A model generated the notes under the pieces. The model did not search any database. It worked only from the letters and a program-made list of their open reading frames with translations, and was not told where the DNA came from. Positions 17,490 through 26,790 of a stretch of DNA of 64,000 nt are shown piece by piece. The position numbers and the translations under genes are program-made. This DNA comes from Kineococcus endophyticus (lineage in GTDB: Bacteria; Actinomycetota; Actinomycetes; Actinomycetales; Kineococcaceae): contig NZ_JBFNQN010000005.1 of NCBI RefSeq assembly GCF_040796495.1, positions 124,001 to 188,000 on the forward strand. The letters are read 5' to 3'. The stretch's first letter is position 1. Each line of letters opens with the position of its first letter.

Positions 17490-18398
17490 TCAGGGCAGGA
17501 GGACGATCCGGCCCCGTCGGTGCGGGCGCTCGGCCGTGGCGAACGCCTCGACGACGTCGTCCAGCGCGAACGCCCCCGCGATGGGCACGTGCAACCGGTC
17601 CTGGGCGACGAGGTCCACGAGTTCGGCCAGGACCTCCGCGCGTCGGGGCGCGGCGGGACCGAACTCCAGGTCGGCCTCGAGCGGCAGCGTCGCGACGCAC
17701 CGGGAGGCCGGGACCCCCAGGGCCTCGGCCAGGTGGTCGACGTCCGCGCCCGTGGTGTCCACCACGACGTCGACGCGACCGGCGCGCCCGTGCACGACCC
17801 GGGCCAGCGCCCCGGCGTCGGCCGGTTCGACGGCGTCCGCGCCGTGCGCGTGCAACCAGTCGTGGTGGGTGGCCTCGGCCACGCCGACGACCCCGGCCCC
17901 GCAGAGGCGGGCCAGCTGGACCACGAGGGTGCCGACGTCCGAGGCCGCGCCGACGACGAGCACGACGTCCCCGTCCCCCACCCCGGTGGACTCCACGCAC
18001 GTCCACGCCGTCACGCCCGCCACGTAGAGGGCGCCCGCGACCTCCCAGGACACGGCGGCGGGTTTGCGGACGAGGGCACCTTCCGGGACGACGACGACGT
18101 CGGCGTGACCGCCCTGCTCCGGGCTCCAGCCGAGCACCTCGTCGCCGACGGCGAACCGGCGCGCGCGGGACCCGACGTCGGTGACGACCCCGGCGAACTC
18201 CGAACCCGTGGCGGCCGGGAAGGCCCGCGGGTACAGCTCGGCCAGGGCCCCCTCGCGGGCGGCGGACTCCCCCGCCGTCACCCCCGAGGCGCGGACGGTG
18301 ACCTGGACCTCGGCGGGTCCGGGGCGGCGGGCGGGGACCTCGACGACGCGCAGGACGTCCGGGCCGCCCCACCGCTCGAAGCGGACGACTCTGCTCAC
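17490..18398 (-). CDS. Zinc-independent quinone oxidoreductase-like dehydrogenase
   Basis: A 302-aa medium-chain dehydrogenase/reductase. The N-terminal GroES-like domain starts MSRVVRFERWGGPDVL and lacks the zinc-binding cysteines; the nucleotide-binding motif VVGAASDVGTLVVQLARLCGA matches the AAxxGxxxxQ pattern of NADPH:quinone reductases. The substrate is unknown. It is convergent with the TIM-barrel/VOC gene and divergent from the Dabb gene. A CAGGCT box lies six bases before the GTG. Confidence 0.85.
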   Translation of the reverse strand: MSRVVRFERWGGPDVLRVVEVPARRPGPAEVQVTVRASGVTAGESAAREGALAELYPRAFPAATGSEFAGVVTDVGSRARRFAVGDEVLGWSPEQGGHADVVVVPEGALVRKPAAVSWEVAGALYVAGVTAWTCVESTGVGDGDVVLVVGAASDVGTLVVQLARLCGAGVVGVAEATHHDWLHAHGADAVEPADAGALARVVHGRAGRVDVVVDTTGADVDHLAEALGVPASRCVATLPLEADLEFGPAAPRRAEVLAELVDLVAQDRLHVPIAGAFALDDVVEAFATAERPHRRGRIVLLP

Positions 18399-18453
18399 GG
18401 GCGCAGCCTGTCCCGAACGACCGGGCGGGGCAAGCCTGTGCTGTGCTGGCCGG

Positions 18454-18768
18454 GTGATCAGGAACGTCGTCGTCGGCCGTCTGCACCCCGGAGCCGACCG
18501 CAGCGTGCTGGACCGGGCACTGCGCGCGATCGTCGCGCTCGACCCGCCGGGCCTGCTGGCCGTGCACGTCGGGACCGACGCCGGGCTGCGCCCGGGGAAC
18601 TGGGACTGGGCCCTGACCCTGGACTTCGCCGACGCCGACGCCTACCGGGCGTACGACGCCGACGTCGAGCACAACAGGGTCCGCGCCGAGCTGTTCGGTC
18701 CGCTGTGCCGCGACATCGCGCGCGTGCAGTTCGAGGTGCCGGACCCGCGGGCACCCGCCGACGACTGA
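18454..18768 (+). CDS. Dabb (stress-responsive alpha/beta barrel) domain protein
   Basis: A 104-aa protein that is a single dimeric alpha+beta barrel domain: strand VIRNVVVGRLHPG, central helix SVLDRALRAIVAL, WDWALTLDFADADAYRAYDADVEHNRV and the final strand VQFEV. Dabb proteins have varied or unknown roles. The GTG at 18454 follows TGTGCT by six bases and matches the usual domain start; upstream reading frame is antisense to the oxidoreductase. Confidence 0.75.
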   Translation: MIRNVVVGRLHPGADRSVLDRALRAIVALDPPGLLAVHVGTDAGLRPGNWDWALTLDFADADAYRAYDADVEHNRVRAELFGPLCRDIARVQFEVPDPRAPADD

Positions 18769-18816
18769 CCCGGACGGGGGATCCTCCCCGCCGGTGCCTG
18801 CGCGATCGGGGTCGCC

Positions 18817-21486
18817 GTGCCGATGGTCCCCCGTCACCTGCAGCCGGCCGGGTGCCTCTTCTCCGACCGGAAGTGGTGCCCCCATGGCCGACCGCGCCCG
18901 CCCCCACGAGCGCGAGCGACGACCGTCCGTCCCGGCCCGCGCCCCACGGCTCGTGGTCGTGGCCGGGCCCGTGGCGCTCCTCGCCCTCGCCCTCGCCGTC
19001 GCCTCGCCGTCGCCCTCGCCGCCGCCGCCGTCGCCGTGCTGTGGCCGGCGCAGGCCGAACCCGTGCTGCGGACCGGGGCCGGAGCCCTGTCGCTGGCGCT
19101 GCTGCACGACCGCGTCCGGCGGGTGGAGGCGGAGCGGGAGGTCTGGCGGTGGTTCCGCTCCGCCGCGCTCGTCGCGACGGCCGGGTCCGCGGTCGACCTC
19201 CTGGGCGGGGCCCCCGCCGTCCTGACGGCCGCCGGACTCGTCGGCTGCGCCCTGCTGTACCGCGGGCTCATCGTGTGGAACCGCACGAGCACGCGCACGA
19301 CCGACCCCGGCGACTGGCTCAACGGCATCAGCGCGATCTTCGCCGTCGTGGCCGTCGCCGACCTGGCGCTGGCCGCTGCGGGGTGGACGCTGCCCGACGT
19401 GGTCGGTCTGCAGCAGCGGCTGGTCGGCGGGGCCGCGCTCTTCGTCGTCCTCGGCACGACGCTGACGGTCGCGAGCATGGCGGCCCTGCTGACCGACCTG
19501 CGGCCGTGGCTCATGAGCGCGGGTGCCGCCTCGGCGCTCGCGGGGCAGGTGCTCGCCGCGACCGGGCGGCCCGGGTTCGCCGTGCCCGGGGCGGCCGCGC
19601 TCGCCCTGGGCGTGGGGCTCGCCGCACGGATGCCCGCCCGGCCGGCCCGGCCCCAGCCCGCGACGACGCAGTCGCTGACGATCGGCGCGTTCGTCGTGCT
19701 GCTGGCCGGGGTGTCGGTGCTCGCCGGGGCCACCCGTCTGCCCCCCGACGTGACGACCCTCGCCGTCGTGTGGGCCTCGGCCGCCGTCGTCGGCGTGAGC
19801 TTCCGCGTCGTCCGCCTCATCCGCGACCTGGCCTCCCTCGCGGCCCGCCGGCAGGAGGCCCTGACGGACGAGCTCACCGGGCTCGCCAACCGCCGGGCCT
19901 TCGACCAGGCGCTCGCCGTGCCCGCCGAGGGGCGCGCGCTGCTCGTGCTCGACGTCGACCGGTTCAAGGAGGTCAACGACCGCTTCGGCCACCACGCGGG
20001 CGACCGGCTCCTCGCCGCGGTCGCCGGCCGGCTCGCCGACGTCGTCCCGCCCGAGGCCCTCCTGTGCCGGCTCGGCGGGGACGAGTTCGCCGTCCTCGCG
20101 CCCGGCGCCGACGAACCGGCGGCCGCCGCGCTCGGTCACCTCCTGCTGGGGGCCGCCGCCGAGGACGAGCGGCGGACCAGCGTGAGCATCGGCGTGGCCA
20201 CCGGCGGGCAGCGGGGCGAGGAGCTGTTCCGGCAGGCCGACACGGCCATGTACCAGGCCAAGGCGAGCCGTTGCGGCGTGCGGCTGTACGACGCCGACCT
20301 CGACGCGGCCGCGCGCCGTCGGGCCGGGCTCGCGGACGACCTGCGAGCGCTGTGGCGGGACGGTGAGGTCGCGCAGCTCGAGGTCTTCTACCAACCGCAG
20401 GTGGGGCTCGCGGACGGCCGGGTCCGGGGCGTGGAGGCCCTGGTGCGCTGGCGGCACCCGCTGCTCGGGCTGCTGTCCCCGGGGGCCTTCCTCGACGTCG
20501 TCGAGGACGAGGGCCTGACGGGAGCGCTCACCGTCCACGTCCTGCGGACGGCGGCGCACGACGCGACCCGGTGGCGCGCGGACGGGTGGCCGGACCTGTC
20601 GGTCGCGGTCAACCTGTCGGCGACCGACCTGTCCGATCCCGCGCTGCTGCCGGTGCTGGAGGACCTGCTGGCCGCCGGCCTGGACGCGTCCGCGCTCGTC
20701 CTGGAGGTCACCGAGACGGCGCTCGTGCAGGACGGCGACGCCGGGCTCGACCTGTGCCACGCGGTGCGGCGCAGGGGGTTCGGGCTGAGCATCGACGACT
20801 ACGGGACGGGCTTCTCCTCGCTGGCGCACCTGAGCGACCTGCCGGCCACCGAGCTGAAGGTGGACCGCTCCTTCACGCAGCGGGTCCTGGGGGACGCCGG
20901 CGTGCACGCCATCGTGGCCGCGACCGTGGGCCTGGCCCACCAGCTCGGCCTGCGGGTCGTCGCGGAGGGGGCCGAGGACGTCCCGACCGTCGACGCGCTG
21001 CGCGCGCTGGGCTGCGACGAGGTGCAGGGGTTCGTGCACGCGCGCCCGATGCCGGTGGGCGACCTGGGGTCGTGGCTGGGGTCGTGGGCCGCACAGCGGA
21101 CGGCGAGGCGACTGCGGTGCGAGCGGAACCGTCAGGTGACCTGCGCGGCGGCGAACCCGCAGCGGAACCACGTGACCTTGCCGGTCCCCTCGGGCGCCGG
21201 CCGGGATCCCCACTCGTCGGCCATGACGTCGACGAGCGCCACCCCACGGCCGCCGGTGCTCTCCAGGTCCCGCGCCCGCAGGTGGGGCGGCTCGGCGCTG
21301 CCGTCGTGGACGGCCACGGTGACGTGGTCGGGGCCGCACTCGACCTCCAGCCGCACCGGCGGCGCGCCGTGGACGACGGCGTTGGCGACCACCTCCGACG
21401 TCAGCAGTTCGACCACGTCGAGGACCTCGTCGAGGACGTCGAGGGGGACCGCGTCCCAGCCGGGCCCGTCGTCCCCCAGCTCCTGA
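18817..21486 (+). CDS. Membrane GGDEF-EAL cyclic-di-GMP protein, apparent N-terminal frameshift
   Basis: The open frame encodes a membrane region, a GGDEF domain and an EAL domain. GGDEF begins DELTGLANRRAFD, with an intact RLGGDEFAV and no RxxD inhibitory site five residues before it. EAL has QPQVGL, GVEALVRWRHP, NLSATDL, EVTETA, IDDYGTG, LKVDRSF and AEGAEDV, so both activities are plausible. The frame's first 65 residues are Arg/Pro-rich and unlike a membrane protein. The other frame from ATG 18884 (GGAAG upstream) gives MADRARPHERERRPS and a hydrophobic run; one extra C near 19003 would join it to this frame as a continuous membrane helix. The frame also runs about 355 bases antisense into the next gene. 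Confidence 0.8.
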   Translation: MPMVPRHLQPAGCLFSDRKWCPHGRPRPPPRARATTVRPGPRPTARGRGRARGAPRPRPRRRLAVALAAAAVAVLWPAQAEPVLRTGAGALSLALLHDRVRRVEAEREVWRWFRSAALVATAGSAVDLLGGAPAVLTAAGLVGCALLYRGLIVWNRTSTRTTDPGDWLNGISAIFAVVAVADLALAAAGWTLPDVVGLQQRLVGGAALFVVLGTTLTVASMAALLTDLRPWLMSAGAASALAGQVLAATGRPGFAVPGAAALALGVGLAARMPARPARPQPATTQSLTIGAFVVLLAGVSVLAGATRLPPDVTTLAVVWASAAVVGVSFRVVRLIRDLASLAARRQEALTDELTGLANRRAFDQALAVPAEGRALLVLDVDRFKEVNDRFGHHAGDRLLAAVAGRLADVVPPEALLCRLGGDEFAVLAPGADEPAAAALGHLLLGAAAEDERRTSVSIGVATGGQRGEELFRQADTAMYQAKASRCGVRLYDADLDAAARRRAGLADDLRALWRDGEVAQLEVFYQPQVGLADGRVRGVEALVRWRHPLLGLLSPGAFLDVVEDEGLTGALTVHVLRTAAHDATRWRADGWPDLSVAVNLSATDLSDPALLPVLEDLLAAGLDASALVLEVTETALVQDGDAGLDLCHAVRRRGFGLSIDDYGTGFSSLAHLSDLPATELKVDRSFTQRVLGDAGVHAIVAATVGLAHQLGLRVVAEGAEDVPTVDALRALGCDEVQGFVHARPMPVGDLGSWLGSWAAQRTARRLRCERNRQVTCAAANPQRNHVTLPVPSGAGRDPHSSAMTSTSATPRPPVLSRSRARRWGGSALPSWTATVTWSGPHSTSSRTGGAPWTTALATTSDVSSSTTSRTSSRTSRGTASQPGPSSPSS

Positions 21487-21566
21487 CGGCAGCGGTCGAC
21501 GGCCCAGCGCCGCGCCACGGCGACCGCTCCGGGGTCTGAGGGCAGGGTGAGGCGGGCCGACGGCAA
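21132..21566 (-). CDS. Anti-sigma-factor-type serine kinase (HATPase_c_2)
   Basis: A 144-aa single-domain GHKL ATPase of the RsbW/SpoIIAB-like group common in actinobacteria. The N box is TSEVVANAVVHG and the G1 region DLESTGGRGVALVDVMADEWG; the C-terminal strand is GKVTWFRCGF. Such proteins bind a sigma factor or phosphorylate an anti-sigma antagonist; no partner gene is adjacent. The TTG at 21566 was chosen because GAGGAG lies eight bases upstream and it gives the family length; no ATG or GTG fits. Confidence 0.8.
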   Translation of the reverse strand: MPSARLTLPSDPGAVAVARRWAVDRCRQELGDDGPGWDAVPLDVLDEVLDVVELLTSEVVANAVVHGAPPVRLEVECGPDHVTVAVHDGSAEPPHLRARDLESTGGRGVALVDVMADEWGSRPAPEGTGKVTWFRCGFAAAQVT

Positions 21567-21712
21567 CGGGGGATCTCCTCGGTCGTCTGCGGCGCGCCGA
21601 CTGGTTGCAGCGCGTGCCGACGACAGCCACGGAGCCCGGCGACGACCCCGCTCACTCTGCCTCACCCGGGGTGACCGGGCAATCACGATGGGCGGAACGC
21701 CCGGCGCCCGCC

Positions 21713-21718
21713 CAGAGT
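21713..21718 (+). promoter_or_regulatory. -10-like box CAGAGT
   Basis: CAGAGT, six bases, then the ATG of the small acidic gene. It follows the leaderless spacing seen elsewhere in the window and supports that small ORF. Confidence 0.35.
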
Positions 21719-21724
21719 GGGTGC

Positions 21725-21940
21725 ATGAGCGAACCACATGAGCAGGACCCGGCGCAGGACCCGACGCCCGACCCCGACGCCGATCCCGGGCAGCTGAACC
21801 CCCGCGACACGCGCGGCACGAGCACCGGCGACGGCGCCCGGAGCGGTGGTGACGCGGACCCCGACGCAGACCCCGACGCGGACCCTGACGCGCTCAACCC
21901 CCGGTCCGAGGACGGCGAGGACGGGCAGCCTCACTCGTAG
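21725..21940 (+). CDS. Small acidic Asp/Pro-repeat protein (71 aa)
   Basis: A 71-aa hypothetical protein. It is highly acidic, with Asp-Pro repeats in two clusters (DPTPDPDADPGQLNPRD and DPDADPDADPDALNPR) and two copies of an xLNPR motif, one ending each cluster. It has no hydrophobic segment, Cys or Trp and is probably disordered. The ATG follows a CAGAGT box by six bases. The last ten bases overlap the end of the convergent antiporter gene. No known family is recognised. Confidence 0.5.
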   Translation: MSEPHEQDPAQDPTPDPDADPGQLNPRDTRGTSTGDGARSGGDADPDADPDADPDALNPRSEDGEDGQPHS

Positions 21941-23490
21941 CGGGCGGCGCGCGCCTCGACGTCGAGCAGGAGCCGGTCGGCGACGGCCGGGCTCACCTCG
22001 CCGTCGCGGCGCGCCTGCTGCACGCGGTCGCGTTCGGCGTCGGTGGCCACCACCATGAGCCGGCCGAGCTCCTCGACGGCCTCCGGTTCCTCCTCGCCCT
22101 CGTCGAACAGGCCCACGATGCGGTCCTGGTGCTCCCACCGGGCCCGGTACCGGGTCGTGACGGTGGACCGCGCGCGTTCGCCGACGTCCGAGGCTCCCGC
22201 GACGGCCCGCAGCGCCGCTCGCGTGGCGTCCCGCCGCAGCCGTCGGGCGTCCTCGTCGGCGGACTCCGCCGTCCCCACCCCGAGCCGCCGGACGAGCGGC
22301 GCGAGGGTCAGGCCCTGCGCGACGAGCGTCACCAGCACGGTGAGGAGGGCGACGAGCACGACCTCGGACCGGTGGGGGAACGGGCCGTCCTCCCCCGTCA
22401 GCGGCAGGGCCAGCGCGGTCGCGACCGTCACCACCCCGCGCATGCCCGCCCACGAGGCCACGGTCGCCTCCCGCCACCCCGCCGGCGTCGCCGATCCCCG
22501 CCGCCGCGCGCGCCGGCCCGCGAGCGCCGACGCGCCGTGGACGACGGCGAAGCGCACGACGACGAGGACCCCGATGACCGCGGCCGCCAGGCCCAGCGCG
22601 TGACCGTCCCCGAGGCGGGAGGTGTCCTCCAGCGCCGAGGTGAGCTCCAGGCCGAGGAACCCGAAGAGCAGTCCGGTGACGAGGAAGTCGACGTAGCGCC
22701 AGACCGACCGACCCAGCACCCACCCCGCCGACGTCGAGGCCCGGTGGCCGCGCGAGCGCAGGAAGTACCCGGCGGCCAGGACGGCCAGCACGCCCGAGGA
22801 CTCCACGGCGTCCGCGAGCAGGTACACCGCGAAGGGCAGCGCCAGCGTGATCGTCGTCTCCACGGAGGCGTCGGCCAGGCGGGACAGCGCCGCCCGGGCG
22901 GCCACTCCGCCCGCGAGCCCGACGAGGACGCCGCTGACCACCTGCAGCGCGAGCCGCCACCCGACCTCCCCCAGTCCGATCCCACCGGCCACGACGGCGA
23001 TGAGCCCGACCTGGTAGGTGGTCAGGGCGGTGGCGTCGTTGAACTGGCCCTCCCCCTCCAGGACCGTGACGAGCCGCGGCGGCAGCCGGAGCGTGCGGGC
23101 CACGGCCGTCGCGGCCACCGGGTCCGGCGGGGCGACGACCGCGCCGAGCACGACGGCGACCGCCCACGGCAGCCCGAGCAGGTGACCCACGACCGCCACG
23201 GCGGCCGCGCTGGCCGCCGTGAGACCGACGGCGAGGACCGTCACGGCGCGGGCGTCGGCGCGCAGTTCACGCACGGAGCCGCGCAGCGTCTGGGCGAACA
23301 GCAGCGGCGGCAGGACGAGCGGGAGGATGACGTCCGGCGGCACCCGCGGGGTCGGCACGACCGGGACGAGCGCGAGCAGGAGGCCGTACAGGGTCAGCGC
23401 GATCGGCTGCGGGACCCCCACCCGCCCGGCGAGCGGGGTGAGGACGACGATCCCCAGGAGGAGCAGGCCGAGCAGCGCGACGACGTCCAC
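21931..23490 (-). CDS. CPA1-family Na+/H+ antiporter
   Basis: A 519-aa cation/proton antiporter with about twelve membrane helices. Family motifs are [11 protein letters not shown] (family form APxDPVxA), [12 protein letters not shown] with the conserved Asp, and [18 protein letters not shown]. The last 110 residues form a charged cytoplasmic region. The GTG at 23490 opens the first helix ([20 protein letters not shown]) and follows a weak GAGG. Ion specificity cannot be read from sequence. It is divergent from the beta-phosphoglucomutase gene. Confidence 0.9.
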   Translation of the reverse strand: MDVVALLGLLLLGIVVLTPLAGRVGVPQPIALTLYGLLLALVPVVPTPRVPPDVILPLVLPPLLFAQTLRGSVRELRADARAVTVLAVGLTAASAAAVAVVGHLLGLPWAVAVVLGAVVAPPDPVAATAVARTLRLPPRLVTVLEGEGQFNDATALTTYQVGLIAVVAGGIGLGEVGWRLALQVVSGVLVGLAGGVAARAALSRLADASVETTITLALPFAVYLLADAVESSGVLAVLAAGYFLRSRGHRASTSAGWVLGRSVWRYVDFLVTGLLFGFLGLELTSALEDTSRLGDGHALGLAAAVIGVLVVVRFAVVHGASALAGRRARRRGSATPAGWREATVASWAGMRGVVTVATALALPLTGEDGPFPHRSEVVLVALLTVLVTLVAQGLTLAPLVRRLGVGTAESADEDARRLRRDATRAALRAVAGASDVGERARSTVTTRYRARWEHQDRIVGLFDEGEEEPEAVEELGRLMVVATDAERDRVQQARRDGEVSPAVADRLLLDVEARAARYE

Positions 23491-23568
23491 CCCGCGATCC
23501 TCACCCCGGTACCGGAGCGGCGCCGGGTGGAGGGTCCGCGCCGACCTGCGGGCCGGGGGCGGCCCTCC

Positions 23569-23574
23569 TAGGGT
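23569..23574 (+). promoter_or_regulatory. -10-like box TAGGGT of the phosphoglucomutase/GH65 pair
   Basis: TAGGGT, seven bases, then the chosen GTG at 23582. It would drive the two-gene operon. Confidence 0.45.
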
Positions 23575-23581
23575 GCGGAGC

Positions 23582-24340
23582 GTGCTGGGACTGCCTGACC
23601 ACGTGACCGCGCTCCTGTTCGACCTCGACGGGGTGCTCACCGACACGGCCGCCGTCCACGACCGCGCGTGGACGGCGACGTTCGACGCGTTCCTGCGCGC
23701 GCACGCCGAGCACACCGGGGAGGAGTTCCGCGCCTTCGACCCCGAGGGCGACTACGCGGCCTTCGTCGACGGCAAACCCCGCGCCGACGGGGTGCGCGAC
23801 TTCCTCACCTCCCGGGGGATCACACTGCCGGAGGGTTCGGCGGACGACCCCGCCGACCAGGCCTACGAGGACACGACGGTCGCGGGGCTGGGGAACCGGA
23901 AGAACGCCGACCTGCTGCGGCGCATCGACTCCGACGGCGTGGCGGTGTACGAGGGGTCCCGGCGCTACCTGCAGGCCGCCCGGGAGGCGGGCCTGCGGCG
24001 GGCGGTGGTGTCCTCCAGCGCGAACACCCGGCAGGTGCTCGAGGTGACGGGGCTGGCCGAGTTCGTGGAGGAGCGCGTCGACGGGGTCACGTTGGCCGAG
24101 CGGCACATCGCCGGCAAACCCGCCCCCGACAGCTACCTCGCCGGCGCCCGTGCGCTGGGCGTCGAGCCCGAGCACGCCGCCGTGTTCGAGGACGCGCTGT
24201 CAGGGGTCGCCGCGGGACGGGCCGGGGGTTTCGGAGCCGTCGTCGGGGTGGACCGCAAGGGTCGTGCCGACGCGTTGCACGAGCACGGGGCGACGCTCGT
24301 CGTGGGCGACCTCGCCGACCTGCTGGGACCGGCGTCGTGA
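23582..24340 (+). CDS. pgmB: Beta-phosphoglucomutase family HAD enzyme
   Basis: A 252-aa HAD enzyme. Motif [21 protein letters not shown] contains the nucleophile Asp, the acid/base Asp and the conserved T-x-x-x-HxxAW of beta-phosphoglucomutases; SSSANT is motif [11 protein letters not shown] motif III and [12 protein letters not shown] motif IV. Its stop overlaps the GTG of a GH65 phosphorylase, the usual pairing: the phosphorylase releases beta-glucose 1-phosphate, which this enzyme converts to glucose 6-phosphate. An alternative in-frame GTG lies at 23573. Confidence 0.88.
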   Translation: MLGLPDHVTALLFDLDGVLTDTAAVHDRAWTATFDAFLRAHAEHTGEEFRAFDPEGDYAAFVDGKPRADGVRDFLTSRGITLPEGSADDPADQAYEDTTVAGLGNRKNADLLRRIDSDGVAVYEGSRRYLQAAREAGLRRAVVSSSANTRQVLEVTGLAEFVEERVDGVTLAERHIAGKPAPDSYLAGARALGVEPEHAAVFEDALSGVAAGRAGGFGAVVGVDRKGRADALHEHGATLVVGDLADLLGPAS

Positions 24341-26691
24341 TCGCGCAGGACACCTTCCCGGTCGACCCGTGGCTGGTGCGGGAGACGCAGCTCGTGCTGG
24401 ACCTGCTCGGCTCGTCCGAGTCCGTCTTCGCGCTGTCCAACGGGCACATCGGGTTCCGCGGGAACCTCGACGAGGGCGAACCGCACGGCCTGCCCGGGAC
24501 GTACCTGAACTCCTTCCACGAGGAGCGTCCGCTGCCGTACGCCGAGGCCGGCTACGGCTACCCCGAGGTCGGGCAGACGGTCGTCAACGTCACCGACGGC
24601 AAGCTCGTCCGGCTGTTCGTCGACGACGAACCCTTCGACGTGCGGTACGGGACGCTGACGTCGCACGAACGCGTGCTGGACCTGCGGGCCGGGACGCTGG
24701 TGCGGACGGCGGAGTGGACCTCCCCGGCGGGCAAGCGCATCCGGGTGCGGTCCACGCGCCTGGTCTCGTTCGTGCAGCGCGCCTGCGCCGCGGTCGAGTA
24801 CGTCGTGGAGGCGGTCGACCAGCCGATCCGCGTCACGCTGCAGTCCGAGCTCGTCGCCAACGCCGCCATGCCCGAGCAGTCCGACGACCCGCGGGTGGCG
24901 GCCGTCCTGAGCTCACCGCTGCAGGCCGTCGAGGGCGACTCCGGGAGGGCCGGGGCCACGCTCGTGCACCGCACGCGGGTCAGCGGGCTGCAGATGGCCG
25001 CGGGCATGGAGAACCACGTGGCCGCGCCGGGCCGGGTGGACGTCGAGACCCACGACGCGCCGGACTGGGCCCGCACCACGGTCGTGTCGTCCCTGGACCC
25101 CGGTCAGGAGCTGCGGCTGACGAAGTTCGTCGCCTACGGCTGGTCGGCGCTGCGGTCGACGCCGGCGCTGCGCGACCAGGTGGCGGGGGCGTTGTCGGGG
25201 GCGCGGTTCACGGGTTTCGAGGGGATGCTCGCCGAGCAGCGGGAGTACCTCGAGGAGTTCTGGGACGCCGCGGACGTCGAGGTCGAGGGCGACGCCGAGG
25301 TGCAGCAGGCCGTGCGGTTCGCGCTGTTCCACGTCCTGCAGGCCGGGGCGCGCGCCGAGCAGCGCGGCATCGCCGCCAAGGGCCTGACGGGGCCCGGGTA
25401 CGACGGGCACACGTTCTGGGACACCGAGGCGTACGTCCTGCCCGTCCTGACGTACACCGCCCCGCAGGCGGCGGCCGACGCGCTGCGCTGGCGGGCCCGC
25501 ACGGTCGACCCCGCGCGGCAGCGCGCCACCGAGCTCGGTCTGCGCGGCGCGGCCTTCCCGTGGCGCACGATCCGCGGCCAGGAGTCCAGCGGGTACTGGC
25601 CGGCGGGGACCGCGGCGTTCCACGTCAACGCCGACATCGCCGCCGCGGTCGAGCGGTACCGGGTCGCGACGGGCAGCGAGGACCTGGAGACCGACGGGGG
25701 CCTCGTCGTCCTCGTCGAGACGGCGCGGCTGTGGATGTCGCTGGGCCACCACGACGCCCGCGGCGGCTGGCACGTCGCCGGGGTCACGGGTCCGGACGAG
25801 TACACGGCCGTCGTGGTCGACAACGTCTTCACGAACCTCGCGGCGGCGCAGAACCTCCGGGTGGCCGCGGACGCCTGCGCCCGCCAGCCCGACCTGGCCC
25901 GGTCCCTCGGTGTCGACCTGGAGGAGCAGGCGACGTGGCGGGACGCGGCCGCCGCCGTCGTCGTCCCCTACGACGAGGACCTGCGCGTCCACCAGCAGTG
26001 CGAGGGGTTCACGCGGCGGCCCGAGTGGGACTTCGAGGCGCACCGGGAGTACCCGCTGCTGCTGCACTCGCCGTACTTCGACCTGTACCGCCGGCAGGTG
26101 GTCAAGCAGGCCGACCTGCAGATGGCGCTGTTCTGGTTCCCCGACGCCTTCAGCGCGCAGGACAAGGCGCGCGCCGTCGACTACTACGAACGCCGCACGG
26201 TGCGGGACTCGTCGTTGTCGGCTGCGGTGCAGGCGATCACGGCCGCCGAGGTGGGGCACCTCGAACTGGCCCACGACTACGTCTACGAGGCGGCGACCGT
26301 CGACCTGCGCGACCTGCACCACAACACCGGCGACGGCCTGCACATGGCCTCCCTCGCCGGGACGTGGCTGGCCCTGGTCCACGGGTTCGGCGGGATGCGC
26401 GACACCGGCGGCGCGCTGAGGTTCGACCCGCACCTGCCCTCGGGGATGTCCCGGCTGCGGTTCACGATCCGGTGGCGGCAGGCGAAGCTGTGCGTCGACG
26501 TCCGCCCCGACGCCGTGACCTACACCGTCCGCGACCACGGCTCGAGCATCGACCTGCGCCACGGGGACGAGGAGCTCACCGTGCACTCCGGCGAGCCGGT
26601 GACGCGGCCCCTCACGACCCTCGTGCCGCTGCTCCCCCGCCCCGTCCAGCCGCCCGGCCGCGCGCCGCACCACCGGGACCTCCCCAGCTGA
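24337..26691 (+). CDS. Glycoside hydrolase family 65 alpha-glucoside phosphorylase
   Basis: A 784-aa GH65 protein. The N-terminal beta-sandwich domain includes [31 protein letters not shown]; the (alpha/alpha)6 barrel has [30 protein letters not shown] and VTGPDEYT, with the general-acid Glu near residue 488, plus [11 protein letters not shown] and [16 protein letters not shown] near the C-terminal phosphate-site region. Members phosphorolyse maltose, trehalose, kojibiose or nigerose; specificity is not decided here. The GTG start overlaps the preceding stop (GTGA), so the two genes form one operon for disaccharide use. Confidence 0.93.
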   Translation: MIAQDTFPVDPWLVRETQLVLDLLGSSESVFALSNGHIGFRGNLDEGEPHGLPGTYLNSFHEERPLPYAEAGYGYPEVGQTVVNVTDGKLVRLFVDDEPFDVRYGTLTSHERVLDLRAGTLVRTAEWTSPAGKRIRVRSTRLVSFVQRACAAVEYVVEAVDQPIRVTLQSELVANAAMPEQSDDPRVAAVLSSPLQAVEGDSGRAGATLVHRTRVSGLQMAAGMENHVAAPGRVDVETHDAPDWARTTVVSSLDPGQELRLTKFVAYGWSALRSTPALRDQVAGALSGARFTGFEGMLAEQREYLEEFWDAADVEVEGDAEVQQAVRFALFHVLQAGARAEQRGIAAKGLTGPGYDGHTFWDTEAYVLPVLTYTAPQAAADALRWRARTVDPARQRATELGLRGAAFPWRTIRGQESSGYWPAGTAAFHVNADIAAAVERYRVATGSEDLETDGGLVVLVETARLWMSLGHHDARGGWHVAGVTGPDEYTAVVVDNVFTNLAAAQNLRVAADACARQPDLARSLGVDLEEQATWRDAAAAVVVPYDEDLRVHQQCEGFTRRPEWDFEAHREYPLLLHSPYFDLYRRQVVKQADLQMALFWFPDAFSAQDKARAVDYYERRTVRDSSLSAAVQAITAAEVGHLELAHDYVYEAATVDLRDLHHNTGDGLHMASLAGTWLALVHGFGGMRDTGGALRFDPHLPSGMSRLRFTIRWRQAKLCVDVRPDAVTYTVRDHGSSIDLRHGDEELTVHSGEPVTRPLTTLVPLLPRPVQPPGRAPHHRDLPS

Positions 26692-26782
26692 CCGCCCGTT
26701 CCCGCGTGGAAAACACTCTTTCCGCCCTTCGAGAGCGCTCTCGAGGGGCGGAAAGAGTGTTTTCCGCGCAGGAACGGGCGGT
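26691..26782. terminator. Very long bidirectional hairpin, repeat-family copy 1
   Basis: Imperfect 46-bp arms meet with no spacer. The central 58 bases (26708-26765) form a 29-bp stem whose only non-Watson-Crick pair is U-G; the flanks (ACCGCCCGTTCC and its complement) add about 17 more positions with two mismatches. It sits between two converging genes, so it probably terminates both. The GGAAAACACTCTTTCCGCCC arm closely resembles the hairpin at 47771-47842. Confidence 0.8.
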
Positions 26783-26790
26783 GCGAGCGG

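Noticed and set aside
17454-17490. Terminator between the converging TIM-barrel/VOC and oxidoreductase genes
   Set aside because: Only short GC stems can be drawn, none better than expected by chance at this GC content.
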